Assembly (NCBI RefSeq): GCF_025998535.1
Contig: NZ_AP024233.1
Span: forward strand, 2,426,001 to 2,490,000
DNA length: 64,000 bases
Origin: Desulfolithobacter dissulfuricans
GTDB taxonomy: Bacteria > Desulfobacterota > Desulfobulbia > Desulfobulbales > Desulfobulbaceae
Direction of reading: 5' to 3'
Position 1 is the stretch's first letter. Each line of letters opens with the position of its first letter. The notes beneath the pieces were generated by a model that searched no databases, had not been told where the DNA came from, and worked only from the letters and a program-made list of their open reading frames with translations. The translations under genes were made by a program, and so were the position numbers. Below are positions 40,946-48,809 of the stretch, in pieces.

Positions 40946-43937
40946 TGTTTTCTCCTTGTGTCATATTATCACCTGCAGCAAGTACCACCGCCCTGGCGCT
41001 ACGCCCGTCCACTTTCAACTCAAAAGGCGCAGCGGCGCGAACGTGACGTACATAGCCGGTTTCCCGTACAGTCTCGAGCCCGTGGATCCAGGTCCAGTCG
41101 ACACCCCCCTGTTCTCCCGCCTTCCCACCGGCGCAGTCACTGTTCTCCACCATCAGATAGGGAATACCAAGGGACGTGATGTTCTGAAAAAAATGGGACC
41201 CCTGGGACGGTTCGGCCTGAAGGCCGCAGCCCTGGAGTTCGACAATGATCCCGACCCCGGAGATGTCCCCCCAGAGGACCGGAATACCCAGCCAGGGATC
41301 GGCGGTCCCCCAGCGTCCCGGCCCGATCAGCAGGTAGGGACGCTGCTCCCGGTGCAGCTCCCGGTTGATACGGCCAACTTCTGCGGCGATCTCCCTGGTG
41401 GCGGCGGCATCGAACTTCTCAGGGATCACGTAGACGATATCTGCAATGCCGGTGTAGAGACCATGCCCCAGGGCCTGGGACGAGCGGAGTATTGCCTCCT
41501 TCCATTCCCGGTCGGATATCTGCACTCGACGGCTCTCGCCGGTGGTGACAATGGGACGGATCTGGAGAAAATAGAACACGCTTCTGGCCGGGTCTTCGTC
41601 CAGGTCCACGGCAAATTCTATTTCCACCTCGCAGCCCATGCCCTCACGGCCAAAGGCGAGCAGTTCCCTGAGAATTTTCGGCAGCGGATAATGACCGTAC
41701 TTGAGAATGGAGGCAAAGGTCAGGACCTTGGGACCGGGGAGATCGGCGTCCCGGATACGGTGTTCGTCCGGGAAATAGGTGGACGAGAGGATGCGGACCG
41801 GAAATTCATCGGCAGCCTCATCGATACTGCGGCGAACCAGATTATTCCTGCGCAGGGAGAACAGGGCATTACGGGAACAGTCCAGGCTGTAGAACCAGGT
41901 CTGGCCGTTCTGCAGCATGTCGTCCACGGTGGAAAACTGGGGCAGGTGTTCAGGCCAGGCCGGGGAAAAGCGCAGACACCGTTCGCCCTCGACAACGGTC
42001 TTGCCGAACCCGAGCGCCACGTGGACGATACCGTCCTCGGGGCGCATGGGCGCTATCGGATAGTAGTTGAAGGACTGGGCCACGCCGGAGATGGCGGGAT
42101 AGTAGTAATCACCATAGCGGCGGCCGGCTACCTGCTGGATAATGACCGCCATGGAATCCTTGCGGGTCTGGCCGATGGAGCGGGAAAAGGCCCGCGGTCC
42201 CTCGAACCAGGTGGAGGCGTAGACCAGCTTGACCGCCCGCACCAGCTGACGCAGCCGCTCTTCGAAATCCTCACTGTCGTTGATCAGCATGAAGGTATTG
42301 TAGAGCCCGGCATAGGGACGGAACTGCGCATCCTCAAGCATGCTCGACGAACGGACCGACAGGGGATAATGGATCCGGGCAAGCCAGGCCCGCAGATCTT
42401 CCTCAAGCCAGTCGGGCAACCTGGCCTGGAGGAACTGCTCTGCCACCAGCGAGTCATCGGGTTCGTCGGGCGGTGAGAGGCGATTGATCCGGACGAAATC
42501 GTCAAAACCGTCGTTGGTTATGACGCAGGTCTGGGGAATGGTCACCGGCATGGCGGCCAGGGCCGATTTCTGGTGAATAGCCTGCTGGAGTTCCGAGGCG
42601 ACAAAGGCGATCCCCCGGGCCTTGCCGCCCATGGAACCGTGACCTATGCGGACGAAATCGGTGATATCCGGGTCAAAACCGTTGCGGGAAAACTGGGCTA
42701 CCACCCCTTTCTGGCGCAGTTTACGCAGGGCATGGACCTTGGAGACCAGGTCCTCGCGCAGATCTTCCCCGTTCTCGATCCCGGAAAAATGGTGTTTATG
42801 CAGCCTGGATGCCAGGGCGATCTCGGCCCGGGCCATGACCCAGTTGGAAAAATGGTTATGGGCCGCATGGTAGCGCAGCGAAGCTTCGGGCACCGTGCGG
42901 AGCATGTTTTCAAACTGGCGCAGGGACGAGGCCCGGCCCAGTACCGTTCCGTCGGGCATGCGGAAGACAAAGTCGCCAAACCCCAGATAGGTGAGGAAAA
43001 AATTATGAATTTCCTCACGCAGATTGCTGGAACTCTTACTGATAAACCCGGCCGGGATCATGCGGGCCAGGGCATTGTTTTTCTCTTCGGTACTGAGCAT
43101 GAGAAGAGCCAGGTCCTTCATCTCCCGGCGCAGGATACGAACCAGCTCGAACCCGGCTCCGTCGGTCAGCTTCCCGCCCATGGGGAAACGGACATCGGAG
43201 ATAACGGCAAAGATGTAGGGTCGGTAGCGGACAAAGAGCTCCATGGCCTCTTCGAACGAGGAGGCGCACAGGATCTTGGGCCGGGCCCGCATCTTCAGGA
43301 GCCGATGCTGTTCGTTGAGACCTTCGGCCAGGACCGACTGGGTCTGAAGGACCACCTCGTTATAGAGAATGGGCAGGATGGTGGAACGGTGCAGCGGGGA
43401 ATCTTCGACCAGGAGGATGATACGGACCATGGCTCTCCTGGTGTCATAATCCACGTTCACCCGGTCCTCGGTATTCTTGATGATGGCCAGCAGCAGGTCG
43501 GAATCACAGCACCAGACATAGGTGTTATCGATGGCTGAGTCATTACCGTTCATGCCGCCGGGCAGGGTATCGCGTACCGAATGGGCCAGGAGGATAACCG
43601 GCAACTCGGGATGGTGTTTCTTGACCTGGTCACCGAAACTGTAGCCATCCATGCCGCCGAGATGGGGCATGGTCACCACCAGGTCGAAACGGTCGGACTC
43701 CAGCAGTTTCAGGGCCTGTTCACCGGTGGGGACCCGGGTGATGCGGGGCGGCTCGCTCAGGTTGAGCCCGTGGTATTCGTTGATGATCCGCGAGGCCAGG
43801 CTGCCGTCCTCTTCCATGATGTAGGCATCATAGGGGCTGGAGACCAGCAGGATCTCCCGCACCTTAAACGCCATCAGTTCATGGTAGATCTTGAAATGCG
43901 GATCAAATCCGCTGATATACTGACCACCTGACACCAT
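40938..43937 (-). CDS. Receiver-domain protein with PEP synthase-like N-terminal (ATP-grasp) domain
   Basis: 999 residues, cytoplasmic. Residues about 25-150 and 170-315 are two response-regulator receiver-like domains: the first ends in MPHLGGMDGY, the second has LLVEDSP at its acidic pocket and AVISDVRFPMGG at the phosphorylation site. From about residue 430 a PEP/pyruvate-binding ATP-grasp domain follows, with GSMGGKARGIAFVAS, YPLSVRSSSMLEDAQ and YAGLYNTFM, the same motifs as PEP synthase, but the phosphohistidine and PEP domains are missing. The C-terminal third (LIGPGRWGTADPWLGIP) is a conserved region of unknown role. It is unlikely to make PEP; a sensory or ATP/phosphate-transfer role is inferred. 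Translationally coupled to gdhA. Confidence 0.8.
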   Translation of the reverse strand: MVSGGQYISGFDPHFKIYHELMAFKVREILLVSSPYDAYIMEEDGSLASRIINEYHGLNLSEPPRITRVPTGEQALKLLESDRFDLVVTMPHLGGMDGYSFGDQVKKHHPELPVILLAHSVRDTLPGGMNGNDSAIDNTYVWCCDSDLLLAIIKNTEDRVNVDYDTRRAMVRIILLVEDSPLHRSTILPILYNEVVLQTQSVLAEGLNEQHRLLKMRARPKILCASSFEEAMELFVRYRPYIFAVISDVRFPMGGKLTDGAGFELVRILRREMKDLALLMLSTEEKNNALARMIPAGFISKSSSNLREEIHNFFLTYLGFGDFVFRMPDGTVLGRASSLRQFENMLRTVPEASLRYHAAHNHFSNWVMARAEIALASRLHKHHFSGIENGEDLREDLVSKVHALRKLRQKGVVAQFSRNGFDPDITDFVRIGHGSMGGKARGIAFVASELQQAIHQKSALAAMPVTIPQTCVITNDGFDDFVRINRLSPPDEPDDSLVAEQFLQARLPDWLEEDLRAWLARIHYPLSVRSSSMLEDAQFRPYAGLYNTFMLINDSEDFEERLRQLVRAVKLVYASTWFEGPRAFSRSIGQTRKDSMAVIIQQVAGRRYGDYYYPAISGVAQSFNYYPIAPMRPEDGIVHVALGFGKTVVEGERCLRFSPAWPEHLPQFSTVDDMLQNGQTWFYSLDCSRNALFSLRRNNLVRRSIDEAADEFPVRILSSTYFPDEHRIRDADLPGPKVLTFASILKYGHYPLPKILRELLAFGREGMGCEVEIEFAVDLDEDPARSVFYFLQIRPIVTTGESRRVQISDREWKEAILRSSQALGHGLYTGIADIVYVIPEKFDAAATREIAAEVGRINRELHREQRPYLLIGPGRWGTADPWLGIPVLWGDISGVGIIVELQGCGLQAEPSQGSHFFQNITSLGIPYLMVENSDCAGGKAGEQGGVDWTWIHGLETVRETGYVRHVRAAAPFELKVDGRSARAVVLAAGDNMTQGENNG

Positions 43938-44090
43938 TATATCCTTACCCCGGGGAGTAAAAAATCAACCTGTCCCCGACCCCCGACGGGCTCCTGACAT
44001 TCTCTTACTACAGCCCATTTGCATCTGTCGAACGTTTTTCAACCGGATCCATATTTTTCTCTTTCCGCAACAGCCGTTACAAATGAAAAT

Positions 44091-44262
44091 GTGATTACCA
44101 TCAATCTTCAGCATTGAAACCGGTGTCGGTCTCTCTTGTTTCACGGGACGCCATAAACCCGTCCCTGGGGGCTTGACTGTGGCCATCCAGGCCACAGACA
44201 CCCGTGCAACAAGCGAGGCCGACACCTTCATCCATCGAAGGCTGAATTTCAGTGGTAATCAG
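44091..44262. repeat. Palindromic MITE-like element, copy 3 (172 bp)
   Basis: Best preserved copy. GTGATTACCATC...GTGGTAATCAG ends; arms of about 57-62 bp pair imperfectly over their whole length, including GGTGTCGG / CCGACACC and CTTGTTTCACGGG / CCCGTGCAACAAG. The centre holds GGGACG/CGTCCC (44145-44165) and TGTGGCC/GGCCACA (44178-44196) hairpins. Flanks AAATGAAAAT (44081-44090) and AAATAAAAAT (44263-44272). Confidence 0.85.
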
Positions 44263-44272
44263 AAATAAAAAT

Positions 44273-44437
44273 GTGATTATCACCTGAGCTCAGCTGTCAC
44301 CCAGCTGAGGAGTAACATCGCTTCTTCTCTCTACCTGTAGAAAAAATTGATTGCTCAGAGATACGCTCTTACAAGTAACTCTTTCCAGGGCAGAGCGGCG
44401 ATATTCCTTCTTCAGGCTGAGTTCCAGTGGTCATCAA
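44273..44437. repeat. Decayed relative of the palindromic element
   Basis: Starts GTGATTATCACC directly after the right flank of copy 3 and ends GCTGAGTTCCAGTGGTCATCA; only the terminal 20-25 bases resemble copies 1-3, the interior is different. It is followed by AAATGAAAAT (44438-44447), identical to the left flank of copy 3. Confidence 0.55.
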
Positions 44438-44650
44438 AAATGAAAATGAGATTTTTTCCTTGATCCGGGAAGCGAAATAGAGAATGATTATTATATCCTG
44501 TTTTGAATCACCACGGATCCTGTCCGTTGACATATTTTGCATTATCAGCATGTCCTATAAAACATCCCGAACAACCGAAAGGAGGTGAGAAACAGTAATA
44601 TCGCGGGAGCCTGAACAGAAGACAAATATGGAAAATTCAGGAGGAGAGAT

Positions 44651-45871
44651 ATGCGAAATGCATTGCAACGGACCCTGCTGCTGCTTCTTTGTGCCTGTGT
44701 GGTGATCTGGGCCCAAAATGCACCGGCAAAAGAAGCACAGACCATTGACGAACTGGTCGCCATGTTCGATGATTCAAAATGCGCTCAGTGCCACGAAGAG
44801 ATCTATGCCCAGTGGCAGTCGTCCTGGCATGCGCAGGCCGTGGTTTCATCACTCAAGGGCATGCGCAACTTCATCGCCATCGGCCTGGCCAAAGAATGGA
44901 AAACCAAACCCAGCAAGGCCCAGCTTCTCAAATGTCTTGACTGCCATGCTCCGGCAGTGAACTATGCCTCGGAAAAACTGGCTGTGGAGATCAGCCAGCT
45001 CATCGTGACCGCCTTTGAGAAAAAGGACAGCCCGGCCGGCAAAAAGGCCCGGACCCAGCTGGCCAAACTCAAGGTCGGCTGCCTTTCCTGCCACAACATA
45101 AAAGCCACTGCCGTGACCCGTGGCCTGCACGGACCGCCGATCAAGGGTGCCATCTACGGGCCCGAAGGTGTTTTGGCCGAGGACGACGACGGACATGACT
45201 CCATCGAGACAGTGGACATGAGCCGATCGGCCTTCTGCATGCAGTGTCATGGCCGGTACAAGGCGCCGGACGGCGAGACCATCCAGTGCAACACCCTTTC
45301 CGGCAGTTACCAGAACACCTACATCAGCCAGGGTGGCAGCCGCAGCTGTCAGGACTGCCACATGAAAAATGGTCATACCTTCCCGGGCGGCCATGACCTC
45401 GACACCGTCAAGGAGGGGCTCTCCTTTGACGTGGAGGTCACCCCCTACCAGCACCTGCCCGGCAAGATCAAGGGCGTCAAGGACAATAAGGCCTGGGTAC
45501 CCAGCGTGGTGGTAACCGCGAAAATAACCAACAATACCGGTCATCGCGTCCCCGACGGCTGACTCTGGTCCGGCAAAGTGGTCCTGGAAGTGATCGCAAA
45601 GGATGCAGAGGGCAAGGAACTGTTCAAGGCTGACAAGACGTGGTTTGAAATCGGCGTGGACCTGGATCGCGACATGCGTTACGGGGCATGGCAGATCAAG
45701 GAGATAATCGACCTGACCCTGCCACCCATGGAAACCCAGAAGGAACGGTACCTCATCCACTTTGACACCGATACCGAGGAAGTGCTCCTGGAAGCCCGAC
45801 TCTGGTACTATATCAGTGGCGGCAAGGGCGACGTGATCTATTCTCAGACCAGGAAACTGGTTTTTGACTGA
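44651..45871 (+). CDS. Exported pentahaem c-type cytochrome with in-frame UGA (possible selenocysteine 304)
   Basis: 406 codons if the TGA at 45560-45562 is read through. A signal peptide (MRNALQRTLLLLLCACVVIW) is followed by five CxxCH haem sites: CAQCH (44-48), CLDCH (95-99), CLSCH (144-148), CMQCH (196-200) and CQDCH (233-237), as in cytochrome c554-like proteins. The frame remains open for 103 codons after the TGA and continues the domain: TNNTGHRVPDG-UGA-LWSGKVVLEV, an all-beta segment with no internal start that looks required. The sequence after the UGA can form a 5-bp stem (TCCGG/CTGGA) with a 10-base loop. Selenocysteine insertion is plausible because another UGA gene lies at 30.7 kb; a nonsense mutation is the alternative. 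AGGAGGAGAG precedes the ATG. Periplasmic electron transfer is inferred. Confidence 0.75.
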
Positions 45872-45900
45872 TTTTTAAAAAAAGACACGCCTACGACCGG

Positions 45901-45929
45901 AGCGGGCCTGCGGGCCCGCTTTTCTTTTG
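45901..45929 (+). terminator. Intrinsic terminator of the pentahaem cytochrome gene
   Basis: AGCGGGCC and GGCCCGCT form an 8-bp perfect stem with a TGCG loop, followed by TTTCTTTTG. Lies 29 bases after the stop. Confidence 0.9.
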
Positions 45930-45944
45930 CCGGCCCGGATACCG

Positions 45945-47024
45945 CTACGAGAGACCCTTGAGTTCGTCCGGGGTATTGACGTTGCGCCAGCAGGAATGCA
46001 GGGCTGGCGGCGGCGAGGGGGTGACAATCCCGGGCACTCCGGCGAGCATGCTGATCCGCAGCGAGCCGCCCAGGGCGAGTTCCTCAAGGAGCGGCCGGCA
46101 GCGGAAATCATAGAGGGCCAACAGCGGCTCCACCCGGCCGTCCTGTTCGAGATCCGGCAGGATGGCCCGGGTACCCGGGCACCGCTGATCAAGCAGCCAC
46201 TGCAGGGCCTCGGGCCGGATAGCGGGTTGATCGCAGGCCGTGATGAGCCAGGAGACCGCCGGCTGCCAGCGCAGCACCGACAGCACCCCGGCTAACGGCC
46301 CTGCCAGTCCCGGAGCGTCCGGGATCCTGGGAAGATGAGCAAGGGACTGCGGCAGGTCGCCGCGGCCCGAGATGACCACCTGGTCAACACACTTTTCCAG
46401 CAGCCAGACTGTCCTCTCCACCCAGGTCGCGCCATCCTTTTTTATAAGATGCTTGGGCTGTCCCATGCGACTGCTGCGACCTCCGATCAGAACGCAGCCC
46501 CAGACCGGCGGCCGTCGCCACTGGCTTGCCAGCCAGCCGTCGATCCACTTCAGCACCCGCTCCGGGGTGGCCTGCTCCCGGTCAAGGGTTTCCAGGATAC
46601 GCCCTCTGTTCCTGGCCGGTGGAGCTCCGGTCTCTCCGGAGAGCCACAGTTTCGGAACCTCGGTGGTCCCGTGCCCCTCCACCAGGACAAGATCATAACG
46701 CAGGCAGAGCCGCCGGAGCAGCCCGTGGAGATCGCCGGCCGAGTGGATCCGGCAGAAACTGAGGTCTCCCAGGACCCAGACATCGGCCCCGGCCTGGAAA
46801 AACCGGTCACTGTCCTTACCAGGCCTGTCCACCTGAACCTTGATGGCATCGTGCTTGAGCACAACCAGCTGTAGTCCCCGGGCCAGCAGCGACGGGATCA
46901 GCGCCTCGATCAGGGTGGTCTTACCCGAGCCGGAACTGCCGCATATCCCCAACACCGGCAACTGGTCCAGGGACATCCCGACGTTGTTCTGCCTGCGCCT
47001 GTCGTCTGTCTGCAACACACTCAT
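45945..47024 (-). CDS. MobB-MobA fusion, molybdenum cofactor guanylyltransferase
   Basis: 359 residues combining two proteins of bis-MGD synthesis. The N-terminal MobB half has the P-loop GSSGSGKTTLIEAL and LVLVEGHGT; the C-terminal MobA half has the GTP-binding LIGGRSSRMGQPKHL and later ITACDQPAIRPE, attaching GMP to molybdopterin. Fusion order is MobB then MobA. Its ATG overlaps the mqnD stop as ATGA. The cofactor serves molybdo/tungsto-enzymes such as formate dehydrogenase, which are often also selenoproteins, a link to Fhs and the UGA genes that is inference. Confidence 0.9.
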   Translation of the reverse strand: MSVLQTDDRRRQNNVGMSLDQLPVLGICGSSGSGKTTLIEALIPSLLARGLQLVVLKHDAIKVQVDRPGKDSDRFFQAGADVWVLGDLSFCRIHSAGDLHGLLRRLCLRYDLVLVEGHGTTEVPKLWLSGETGAPPARNRGRILETLDREQATPERVLKWIDGWLASQWRRPPVWGCVLIGGRSSRMGQPKHLIKKDGATWVERTVWLLEKCVDQVVISGRGDLPQSLAHLPRIPDAPGLAGPLAGVLSVLRWQPAVSWLITACDQPAIRPEALQWLLDQRCPGTRAILPDLEQDGRVEPLLALYDFRCRPLLEELALGGSLRISMLAGVPGIVTPSPPPALHSCWRNVNTPDELKGLS

Positions 47025-47866
47025 CGGCTTCTCCAGGGCGGAACCGGTGTGTCCGGAAACAGGCCGATCCTTCGGCCCCGCCGGAGCAGCTCCTCGACCG
47101 CCTCCCTGCCCTCTTCTCCCATCTCCACCGAAAAATCATTGACATAGAGCCCGATATGGCTCCTGATCACCTGGTCATCGAGTTCCCGGGCATGTTCCTT
47201 TATATAATCGCGGCACCGGTCCCCATGGGTCCGGGCCCAGAGGACACTTTGCCGGATCCCGTCCTCCACCGCGGCAAGCACCTCTTCGGGCAGGCTCCTG
47301 CGGGCAGCGATACAGCCAAGGGGTACCGGCAGCCCGGTTTCCTCTTCCCACCAGGCCCCGAGATCCTGGACACAGTAGAGACCGTGCTCAACATAGGTGA
47401 ACCGGCTTTCATGGATAATCACCCCGGCGTCCAGCCGACCTTGGCTGACCTGCTCCATGATCCGGTCAAATCGCAGGACCTCAAGCCGGTGGCATTCCGG
47501 AGCAAAGAGGCGCAGGAGCAGAGCCGCGGTGGTGTACTCGCCGGGAATACCGATACGCCACTCTTTCCCGGGCCGGCCGGGCCCGGGCGAGGAGGTCACC
47601 AGCAGCGGGCCGCAGCCACGGCCCAGGGCGGCCCCGGAATCGAGCATGACATAGTCACCGAGCACATGGCCCAGGGCATGGAATGAGAGCTTGGTCACAT
47701 CCAGTTTCGCCGCCATGGCCCAGCGGTTCAGGGTTTCCACATCCTCCAGCCGGGGTTCTGAAAACCGGCAGCCGCCAAGCGGAATGAGACCATGGACCAG
47801 ACCATAAAATATAAAGGTGTCGTTGGGACAGGGAGAATAACCAATGGACAGGGTATGAGAACTCAC
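47021..47866 (-). CDS. mqnD: 1,4-dihydroxy-6-naphthoate synthase MqnD
   Basis: Converts cyclic de-hypoxanthine futalosine to 1,4-dihydroxy-6-naphthoate in the futalosine route to menaquinone. 281 residues with a periplasmic-binding-protein-like fold. Visible family features: SIGYSPCPNDTFIFYGLVHG (first 18 characteristic), DVTKLSFHALGHVL, IGIPGEYTTAALLL and VIIHESRFTY. It overlaps mobB-mobA by four bases and follows mqnB by 114 bases on the same strand. Menaquinone is the expected quinone of an anaerobic respirer. Confidence 0.93.
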   Translation of the reverse strand: MSSHTLSIGYSPCPNDTFIFYGLVHGLIPLGGCRFSEPRLEDVETLNRWAMAAKLDVTKLSFHALGHVLGDYVMLDSGAALGRGCGPLLVTSSPGPGRPGKEWRIGIPGEYTTAALLLRLFAPECHRLEVLRFDRIMEQVSQGRLDAGVIIHESRFTYVEHGLYCVQDLGAWWEEETGLPVPLGCIAARRSLPEEVLAAVEDGIRQSVLWARTHGDRCRDYIKEHARELDDQVIRSHIGLYVNDFSVEMGEEGREAVEELLRRGRRIGLFPDTPVPPWRSR

Positions 47867-47980
47867 GGATGCGGTTCGCCGGGTTGTCCCCAGCTGGTGT
47901 TGCCAGTTGAGGAAACAGTGTATACGTTATATCGCCTGCATTACCTGCCAGACCTGTGCGGGCTGCAAGCGACCGTCACT

Positions 47981-48679
47981 TCACTTGCCTTCAGGCGGTG
48001 GAGCGCACTGGATGCCGGAGGCGGTGCCCAGGGCGGATGCGATATCCGCTGCCGCCCGCCCGGCCCGTTCACAGGCCTCGGCCAGCTTCCAGTTATCACG
48101 ATTCCGGTCTTCCACCATGTTGCTGATGCAGCGGATTTCCAGACAGGGCAGGCCGAACTCCTCACAGACCCGGGCCACGGCCGCCCCTTCCATGTTTTCG
48201 CACAGACCGTCATACTGCCGAGCCAGGAGAGCGCCGCGGGCGGCGGTGCCACTGGCACAGGAGACCGTGACAAAGGTTCCCGTATACCACGACTGGCCAC
48301 CATGCTCCAATATTTTCTCGGCCTTCGCGAGCAGGGCCGGATCGAGCCGGAAGCTATCGGCCACCACCAGTCCGGCCGCCCCGAACCGTTCGACCCGGTC
48401 CTCCAGGCAGATTCCAAGATCACCGAGGACCTCGCTCCGGGCCAGGCAGAGGTCAAGGAGCCCGGGCTGTGCCAGGTACGGCCGCCCCATATAGGCCCCG
48501 GCCACCCCGAAATTGATCACCCCCTGGACATCGTCCTGGTGGTGGAGGAAAGAGGTGAGCTTAAGAGCGGTCTCCACCACCCCGATGCCGCTGACCAGGC
48601 GGGCCACCGGCGCATCTGCCTGCCAGGCGGCAGCAAAAGCGTCCATCTCAAAAGAGGTTGCGGCACAGACCAGATACAT
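47981..48679 (-). CDS. mqnB: Futalosine hydrolase MqnB
   Basis: Nucleosidase that removes hypoxanthine from futalosine, the step before MqnC/MqnD. 232 residues of the MTA/SAH nucleosidase superfamily: VSGIGVVETALKLT near the N-terminus, FGVAGAYMG, and the active-site region YDGLCENMEGAAVARVCEE with the catalytic Glu and Met-Glu pair. Directly upstream of mqnD on the same strand; mqnA/C/E are not in the window. Divergent from queA. Confidence 0.9.
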   Translation of the reverse strand: MYLVCAATSFEMDAFAAAWQADAPVARLVSGIGVVETALKLTSFLHHQDDVQGVINFGVAGAYMGRPYLAQPGLLDLCLARSEVLGDLGICLEDRVERFGAAGLVVADSFRLDPALLAKAEKILEHGGQSWYTGTFVTVSCASGTAARGALLARQYDGLCENMEGAAVARVCEEFGLPCLEIRCISNMVEDRNRDNWKLAEACERAGRAAADIASALGTASGIQCAPPPEGK

Positions 48680-48747
48680 TGATTAAAGTGTTTTTCAGCC
48701 CGGAACAAGTTGACGGGAAAGCTATTTTCTCCATGCAATTTCGGCCA

Positions 48748-48765
48748 GTGTAAAGTAGCTTACAC
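48748..48765. promoter_or_regulatory. Palindrome in the mqnB/queA divergent region
   Basis: GTGTAA-AGTAGC-TTACAC, a 6+6+6 perfect inverted repeat, midway between the two divergent starts. Placement suits an operator controlling one or both genes; no regulator is identified. Confidence 0.3.
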
Positions 48766-48809
48766 GCCTTTGCAAGAAATTCAGCCCGTTCACGAAAGCC
48801 AGAGAAACC

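Larger units (their letters stand above)
43938..44650. other. Repeat-rich intergenic region
   Basis: About 710 bases between the receiver/PEP-binding gene and the pentahaem cytochrome gene. It holds the palindromic element copy 3, its decayed neighbour, and an 11-base sequence AAAGGAGGTGA (44578-44588) that looks like a perfect ribosome-binding site but has no gene behind it. No other coding region is supported. Confidence 0.5.
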
